DNA of 64,000 nt from Streptomyces spiroverticillatus (GTDB lineage: Bacteria; Actinomycetota; Actinomycetes; Streptomycetales; Streptomycetaceae): NCBI GenBank assembly GCA_014650415.1, contig BMUX01000020.1, positions 59,820 to 123,819 on the forward strand. The letters are read 5' to 3'. Position numbers and translations under genes: made by a program. Below the pieces are notes generated by a model. The model searched no databases. It worked only from the letters and a program-made list of their open reading frames with translations, and had not been told where the DNA came from. Shown here in pieces: positions 59,482 through 64,000 of the stretch (positions are counted from its first letter, which is position 1; the number at the start of each line of letters is the position of its first letter).

Positions 59482-60488
59482 CCCCACCGCCCACTCCCCG
59501 GCCGACCCCGTCGCTCCCGACAAGCGACACAGCCACACCACCGGCCGGCCGCCGGCCCCCGACCGCCCCCGCGCCACGGCACACCGGGACGGCCCACCCG
59601 GCCGGTCTGCCCGACGGAGGAACCGTTCTGCCACCACCGGGCCCCCGGCCCACACCGGCCGGGCCCACCCCGGCCACGGACACGCCCGCCCCGGCAGACC
59701 ACCGTGCCGCAGCCCTCCTCGCTCCACGGCACACCCGGGCCGCCCCCACGCCCGTGGACCCGGCCATCGGGCCCGCGCCGACCCGTGCGGAGCCCACGGC
59801 GACCGATGCGCCCCGCGTCCTCATCGCCGACGACCAGGAGCTCGTACGCACCGGATTCCGCCTGATCCTCACCGCCCGCGGCATCGACGTCGTCGGCGAG
59901 GCGGCCGACGGGGAGGAAGCCGTCGCCGGGGCCCGCGAGCTGCGCCCGGACGTCGTCCTCCTGGACATCCGGATGCCCGGCACCGACGGCCTGGATGCCG
60001 CCCGCCGCATCCTCGCCGAGCGCCCCGACTGCCGGGTGATCATGCTGACCACCTTCGACCTCGACCACTACGTCTACGCGGCCCTCGCCGCCGGAGCCAG
60101 CGGCTTCCTGCTCAAGGACGTCACCTCCGCCCACCTGGCAGCAGCCGTACGCCTCGTCGACACGGGCGACGCGCTGCTCTCCCCGACCATCACCCGCCGC
60201 CTGGTCGAACGCTTCGCCGGCCGCACCGCCCCGCAACCGGAACCCGATCCCCGCACCCCCGCCGTGCACCGCGACCTCGCGACCCTCACCCCGCGCGAAC
60301 ACGAAGTCCTCGCACTGATGGGCCGCGGGCTCTCCAACGCCGAACTGGCAGCACAGCTCGGCCTCAGCGAAGCGACCGTCAAGACCCACGTGGCCCGCAT
60401 CTTCGCCAAGCTCACCCTCCGCGACCGCGCCCAGGCCGTGGTCCTCGCGTACGAAACCGGCCTGGTCACCCCCGGCGAATTCGACTGA
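59478..60488 (+). CDS. NarL-family response regulator with a Pro-rich N-terminal extension
   Basis: 336 residues. Residues 1-111 are Pro/Thr/Ala-rich and disordered (MTPPPTPRPTPSLPTSDT..). The receiver starts at PRVLIADDQELVRTGFRLIL, with phospho-acceptor D163 in VVLLDIRMPGTDGLDA and VIMLTTFDLDHYVYAALAAGASGFLLKD. The LuxR HTH ends it (LTPREHEVLALMGRGLSNAELAAQLGLSEATVKTHVARIFAKL). Normal family members have no such extension. Its ATG overlaps the kinase stop, so the long form is probably real. Confidence 0.9.
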   Translation: MTPPPTPRPTPSLPTSDTATPPAGRRPPTAPAPRHTGTAHPAGLPDGGTVLPPPGPRPTPAGPTPATDTPAPADHRAAALLAPRHTRAAPTPVDPAIGPAPTRAEPTATDAPRVLIADDQELVRTGFRLILTARGIDVVGEAADGEEAVAGARELRPDVVLLDIRMPGTDGLDAARRILAERPDCRVIMLTTFDLDHYVYAALAAGASGFLLKDVTSAHLAAAVRLVDTGDALLSPTITRRLVERFAGRTAPQPEPDPRTPAVHRDLATLTPREHEVLALMGRGLSNAELAAQLGLSEATVKTHVARIFAKLTLRDRAQAVVLAYETGLVTPGEFD

Positions 60489-60531
60489 CCCCGCACCCCC
60501 AGGACCCGCACCGAACGAGGACACTGACCCC

Positions 60532-61008
60532 ATGGCCGTCCCGAACCCCTCCCCAGCCGAGGCCCCCTTCGCCCCCTCCACCGGCGACGGCCCACCGCCC
60601 CCGGAACCCCCGGAGCTGCGCGCCGCCGCCGTCCGCACCGCCTTCGACGGCCTCCTCCAGATCCGCCGCCTCACCCAGGGCTCCGCGTCCGCCCCCGCCG
60701 CCTGGGAGCTGCGCCAGTTCACCAACGCGGTCGCCCTCGCCCTGGAAGCCGCACCCCTCACCCCCTCCGCGACCGACGCCGACGGCCACCGCACCGCCAC
60801 CGGCTACCGGGTCCGCCCCGGCGAGGAGCCGCAGACCGTGGCCGTCGAATGGCTCGGCCCCTCCGGCAGCGGGGCCGCCGCCGAGGAACGCGAGCAGCTC
60901 ACCCGGTGCGCCGACGTCCTGACGGCCCTCGGCTGGGACGCCCTGCTCTACCGGGGCCCGCGCCGCCGCTGGTTCGCCGAGGTCCGCCCGCCGCACGGCA
61001 GCCGCTAG
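60532..61008 (+). CDS. Conserved protein of unknown function
   Basis: 158 residues, 43 bp behind the response regulator. A Pro-rich start then AVRTAFDGLLQIRRLTQGSASAPAAWELRQFTNAVALALEAA and VAVEWLGPSGSGAAAEEREQLTRCADVLTALGWDALLYRGPRRRWFAEVRPP. It looks like a small alpha/beta domain without membrane segments. No family recognised; possibly cotranscribed with the two-component pair. Confidence 0.65.
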   Translation: MAVPNPSPAEAPFAPSTGDGPPPPEPPELRAAAVRTAFDGLLQIRRLTQGSASAPAAWELRQFTNAVALALEAAPLTPSATDADGHRTATGYRVRPGEEPQTVAVEWLGPSGSGAAAEEREQLTRCADVLTALGWDALLYRGPRRRWFAEVRPPHGSR

Positions 61009-61033
61009 CGATCTCCGGCCGCGTGTACGAGAA

Positions 61034-61070
61034 AGGCCCCGGTCACCCCCCGAGGGGGTGACCGGGGCCT
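61034..61070. terminator. Strong bidirectional terminator hairpin
   Basis: AGGCCCCGGTCACCCCC, loop CGA, GGGGGTGACCGGGGCCT: a 17-bp perfect stem between convergent genes (stops at 61008 and 61108). Confidence 0.9.
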
Positions 61071-61107
61071 CGCCCGTCACTCTTTCACGTACGACCGCCG
61101 CAAAGAC

Positions 61108-62778
61108 TCAGCCCACCGGAGTCGGCGCAGTGCTCTTGCTGCCGCCGTCCTGGCCGTCGTCCTTGACCAGCACGTCCTTCACCGGAGCGTCCGAGGCGAC
61201 GGCCTCGCCGGCCTCCGCCGCACCGGCCTCCTCCGCGAGCCGCTCCATGCCGCTCGTGGTCTTCAGCGGCTTCTCCTTGATGAAGATCACCGCCACCAGT
61301 GCCAGCGCCGCGAACGGCGCCGCCAGCAGGAAGAGGTCGGCGGTCGCCAGACCGTACGCGTTCTCCACGATCTCGCGCAGCGGCGCGGGCAGCTTGGCCA
61401 TGTCGGGCACGGAGCCGCTGTCGCCGCCCTGCGGGACGGGCATGCCCGCCGCCTTCATGCCGTTCGCCATCTCGGTCGCGACCCGGTTCGCCAGCACCGC
61501 GCCCAGCGCGCTGGTGCCGATCGTGCCGCCCATGCTGCGGAAGAAGGAGAGCACGGAGGTGGCCGCGCCCAGCTCGGTGGCCGGAACGTCGTTCTGCGCG
61601 GCCAGCACCAGGTTCTGCATCAGCATGCCGACGCCGATGCCGAGGACGGCCATGTAGACGCTGAGCAGACCGAAGTGCGTGTCCGCGTCGATGGTCGCCA
61701 GCAGCCCCAGACCGGCGGTCATGACGACCGCGCCCGCGACCAGGTACGCCTTCCACTTGCCGGTCTTGCTGATGATCTGGCCCGCGATGGTGGACGACAC
61801 CAGCAGACCCAGGATCATCGGCAGGCTCATCAGCCCCGCCACCGTCGGCGACTTGCCGAGCGCGATCTGGAAGTACTGCGACAGGAACACGGTGCCGCCG
61901 AACATGGCCACACCGACGAGCAGGCTCGCGATCGTGGTCAGGCTGACCGTGCGGTTGCGGAAGATGGTCAGCGGAATGATCGGCTCCGGCACCCGCGCCT
62001 CGACGAACACCGCGGCGATCAGCAGCAGCACACCGCCACCGGTCAGCGCGGCCGTCTGCCACGAGGCCCAGTCGAACTGGTTGCCCGCCAGCGACGTCCA
62101 GATCAGCAGCGCGCAGACGCCCGCCACGATCAGGAACGCACCCAGGAAGTCGATCTTCACTTCACGGCGTACGGTCGGCAGCTTCAGCGTGCGCTGCAAC
62201 AGCACGATGCCCAGCAGAGCGAACGGGACGCCGATGAAGAAGCACCAGCGCCAGCCCAGCCACGAGGTGTCCACCAGCACGCCGCCGATCAGCGGCCCGG
62301 CGACCGTGCCGACCGCGAAGACGGCACCGAAGATGCCGGCGTACTTGCCGAGCTGACGCGGCGGGATGATCGCCGCCATGACGACCTGGGCGAGCGCGGT
62401 GAGACCACCGGCACCGATGCCCTGCACGACCCGGCTGAAGATCAGCAGCCCGACCTCGTGCGAGAACCCGGCCAGCAGCGAGCCGACCACGAACATGCCC
62501 AGCGAGAGCTGGAGCAGCAGCTTCTTGTTGTAGAGGTCCGAGAGCTTGCCCCACAGCGGGACGGTCGCCGTCATGGCGAGCAGCTCGGAGGTGACGACCC
62601 AGGTGTACGACGACTGGCTGGCGCCGAGGTCGGCGATGATCCGGGGGAGTGCGTTGGCCACGACCGTGCCCGCCAGGATGGCGACGAACATGCCGGCCAT
62701 CAGCCCGGACATGGCCTGGAGTATCTGCTTGTGACTCATGGAGGTGGGCGCCTGTTCAGGCGCCTCTGTTGCGCTCAC
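61108..62778 (-). CDS. MFS drug exporter, DHA2 (EmrB/QacA) family
   Basis: 556 residues from a GTG (AAGGA 5-6 bp upstream). Fourteen predicted helices: SHKQILQAMSGLMAGMFVAILAGTVVANALPRIIADLG, the motif A analogue LSDLYNKKLLLQLSLG, the motif C region VFAVGTVAGPLIGGVLVDT, and a central SLTTIASLLVGVAMFGGTVFLSQYFQ. A large late loop and an Ala/Glu-rich C-terminus follow. A proton-driven exporter of hydrophobic cationic compounds by family. It lies downstream of tetR on the same strand (109-bp gap). Confidence 0.93.
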   Translation of the reverse strand: MSATEAPEQAPTSMSHKQILQAMSGLMAGMFVAILAGTVVANALPRIIADLGASQSSYTWVVTSELLAMTATVPLWGKLSDLYNKKLLLQLSLGMFVVGSLLAGFSHEVGLLIFSRVVQGIGAGGLTALAQVVMAAIIPPRQLGKYAGIFGAVFAVGTVAGPLIGGVLVDTSWLGWRWCFFIGVPFALLGIVLLQRTLKLPTVRREVKIDFLGAFLIVAGVCALLIWTSLAGNQFDWASWQTAALTGGGVLLLIAAVFVEARVPEPIIPLTIFRNRTVSLTTIASLLVGVAMFGGTVFLSQYFQIALGKSPTVAGLMSLPMILGLLVSSTIAGQIISKTGKWKAYLVAGAVVMTAGLGLLATIDADTHFGLLSVYMAVLGIGVGMLMQNLVLAAQNDVPATELGAATSVLSFFRSMGGTIGTSALGAVLANRVATEMANGMKAAGMPVPQGGDSGSVPDMAKLPAPLREIVENAYGLATADLFLLAAPFAALALVAVIFIKEKPLKTTSGMERLAEEAGAAEAGEAVASDAPVKDVLVKDDGQDGGSKSTAPTPVG

Positions 62779-62887
62779 GGTGTCCTTCTTGGAAGTCGAT
62801 CCGGAGATCGGGCAGGAAAAAACTCAAGGGGTACGGCAGCGGGGGCACGGCAGGGGGCCGATGTCCGTGCGGAGGTGCCGCGGCGGT

Positions 62888-63520
62888 TCACGAGCCCGCA
62901 GCGGGGGCGGGGGCGCCCAGCCCGGAGCCCAGGTGGACGAAGGACTCCCGGAAGACGTCGATGAAGGCGACGTCCGGGGTGCGCTGGACCCAGTCCTCGA
63001 TCGAGGCCCGGATCGCCGTGGTCGCGACGGCGGCGACCAGCCGGGGGTAGAGCCCGACGGGCTCGCCCGGCACACCCCCCAACCGCTCGGCCACCGCTGC
63101 GGCCAGCTCCTGCTCCTCGGCCATGTGGGCCCCCAGCCCACGGACGAGGAGGTGCGGAGAACGCTGGAAGACCTTGGCCCGCAGGCTCCAGATCTCGTGA
63201 CGCTCCTCGACGTCCACCAACTCCGCCGCGAACGCCTCCCGCAGTACGTCGAGCACGGGCAGCGCGGCCGGCGCATCGCGCACCGCACGTCTGACCCGCT
63301 CGCCGACTTCCGGGTCGACCATCAGGAAAGCGTCGTCGTGACTGTCGAAGTAGTTGAAGAACGTGCGCGGCGAGACGCCCGCCGCACTGCTGATCGCCTC
63401 GACGGTGACGTTCTCCGCCCCGTGCTCGGCAGCCAGCCGTACCGCCGCATCGGCCAGCGCCGCCCGAGTCGCCTGCTTCTTGCGCTCTCGGAGCCCAGGT
63501 ACGCCGTCCTTGTTCTTCAC
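62888..63520 (-). CDS. TetR-family repressor, probable regulator of the MFS gene
   Basis: 210 residues from the GTG at 63520 (VKNKDGVPGLRERKKQATRAALADAAVRLAAEHG). HTH VTVEAISSAAGVSPRTFFNYFDSHDDAFL is the AcrR/EthR-like pattern. The C-terminal ligand-binding region is helical (FAAELVDVEERHEIWSLRAKVFQRSPHLLVRGLGAHMAEEQELAAAVAERLG, with VATTAIRASIEDWVQ). No clear Shine-Dalgarno, so the transcript may be short-leadered. Operator-like inverted repeats lie just upstream. Confidence 0.92.
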   Translation of the reverse strand: MKNKDGVPGLRERKKQATRAALADAAVRLAAEHGAENVTVEAISSAAGVSPRTFFNYFDSHDDAFLMVDPEVGERVRRAVRDAPAALPVLDVLREAFAAELVDVEERHEIWSLRAKVFQRSPHLLVRGLGAHMAEEQELAAAVAERLGGVPGEPVGLYPRLVAAVATTAIRASIEDWVQRTPDVAFIDVFRESFVHLGSGLGAPAPAAGS

Positions 63521-63523
63521 ATG

Positions 63524-63554
63524 TTGCAGACTACGCAAAGATGCAGACCCTGCA
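63524..63554. promoter_or_regulatory. Two operator-like inverted repeats upstream of tetR
   Basis: TTGC-N7-GCAA (63524-63538) and TGCAG-ACC-CTGCA (63542-63554), both containing TGCAGAC. They are spaced 3 bp apart and begin 3 bp before the tetR start codon on the minus strand. Suited to two TetR dimers. Confidence 0.5.
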
Positions 63555-63621
63555 AAATTAATAAACGGGCCGGGCCTGAGGGGCCTCGTGCGGTGTGGGT
63601 GCAGGGCTGCGTCATGCAGGG

Positions 63622-63650
63622 GTTGACGCCGGTGCTGGTAGTCCGTATAG
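63622..63650 (+). promoter_or_regulatory. Primary-sigma promoter, rrn P1 candidate
   Basis: TTGACG, 17 bp, TATAGT: near-consensus HrdB-type hexamers at optimal spacing, about 350 bp before the end of the window and directed towards the rRNA genes. Confidence 0.7.
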
Positions 63651-63792
63651 TTCTTCGGGTTGTCCGATGTGAGCACCGGTTCCGACTGGCCCAGGACGAC
63701 CATTCCGCAGAACAAGAGCACGACAAATCCGCGACGTCTGTCGCGCTGTTTTTCGTGCCCTTTTCTCGAAATGAGGACGCCGAAACCCCGAT

Positions 63793-63822
63793 TTGGTTCG
63801 GGGCGCAGGAATCCGCTAATGT
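63793..63822 (+). promoter_or_regulatory. Second rrn promoter candidate
   Basis: TTGGTT, 18 bp, TAATGT. Streptomyces rRNA operons use several tandem promoters in the 300 bp before 16S, and this one is correctly oriented. Confidence 0.5.
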
Positions 63823-63897
63823 CTCACTCGTCGGAACGGCCCAACAGCCGCAAAGACAACCCAAGTTCGACTGGGAATCAGGCCGGAAACGATCTGA

Positions 63898-64000
63898 TAG
63901 AGTCGGAAACACGAAATACCGAACGAAAACGTCCGGAGGAAAGCCCGCGAGGGTGAGTACGAAGGAAGCGTCCGTTCCTTGAGAACTCAACAGCGTGCCA
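63898..64000 (+). other. rRNA operon leader (pre-16S), cut by the window edge
   Basis: A TAGAGT -10-like element (63898-63903) is followed by GGAAAC and CGTCCGGAGGAAAGCCCG, then hairpin AAGGAA-GCGTCCG-TTCCTT (63962-63980) and TTGAGAACTCAA, ending CAGCGTGCCA. This is the conserved leader seen upstream of Streptomyces 16S rRNA genes, with RNase III/antitermination hairpins. The 16S gene must begin beyond the window. Confidence 0.85.

Noticed and set aside
63660..63982. Small ORFs in the rrn promoter region
   Set aside because: The segment is an rRNA leader with hairpins; codon usage is unlike the surrounding genes.
1..64000. CRISPR arrays, insertion sequences and tRNA genes
   Set aside because: No regularly spaced identical repeats with unique spacers, no transposase motifs and no T-loop (GGTTCGAATC) in a cloverleaf setting were seen.

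Overview
High-GC actinobacterial chromosome, almost certainly Streptomyces. The signs are strong GC bias at third codon positions (long open antisense shadows), GTG and TTG starts, a complete conservon (cvn) operon with a CYP157-type P450, an NsdA/NsdB-family regulator, an orphan DUF397 protein, a secreted dioxygenase fused to a CBM5/12-like domain, and a right edge that runs into the leader of a Streptomyces-type rRNA operon. All calls come from reading the sequence; no database search was run.

Layout. 1-1883: the end of a ketopantoate reductase gene, a secreted DUF4232-like protein and an SRPBCC protein. 1910-7822: an acyl-CoA degradation locus (acyl-CoA synthetase diverging from crotonase, DUF35/OB-fold and two thiolase-like lipid-transfer genes) around a TetR-type palindrome. 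7883-9127: a small membrane protein and a DUF397 orphan. 9132-19058: an eight-gene minus-strand operon that I regard as the most interesting part of the window. Read in the direction of transcription it encodes an Agd3-like secreted deacetylase, a PelF-type GT4, a polytopic membrane protein, a LegB/GalE-type SDR, a sugar-nucleotidyltransferase, a second SDR, a spherulin-4/Sph3-like hydrolase and a GH114 lipoprotein. This joins the bacterial Pel glycosyltransferase with the hydrolase and deacetylase set of the fungal galactosaminogalactan (GAG) cluster, and suggests a cationic alpha-1,4-linked galactosamine-type exopolysaccharide. A 0.9 kb regulatory gap with 11-bp direct repeats (PHO-box-like) separates it from a LuxR-type LAL regulator at 19963-23190.

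23367-34677: an esterase-like hydrolase, a conserved protein, a secreted amidase, a GlsB-type membrane protein, an APH-fold kinase, the NsdA/B regulator, a PAS-SpoIIE phosphatase, a GT87 mannosyltransferase-like protein, a 55-aa acidic protein and a YbdK-type ligase. 34832-37222: an ascorbate-type PTS (fused IIA-IIB, then IIC). 37230-41585: the extracellular intradiol dioxygenase with an AraC regulator, a hydrolase, a YihY protein and a small membrane protein. 41685-46411: a secreted metallophosphoesterase, a GNAT protein and a Tat-exported phospholipase C. 46628-52339: a P450 convergent with a full conservon.

52632-55484: an epimerase, a hydroxyacid dehydrogenase, then a scar that holds a frameshifted, truncated aadA-like nucleotidyltransferase, a G-rich tandem repeat and copies of a dispersed intergenic repeat. 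55485-60488: a FtsX-type ABC exporter divergent from a NarL-type two-component pair. 60532-63520: a conserved protein, a strong bidirectional terminator, and a tetR-MFS efflux operon. 63521-64000: rrn promoters and pre-16S leader.
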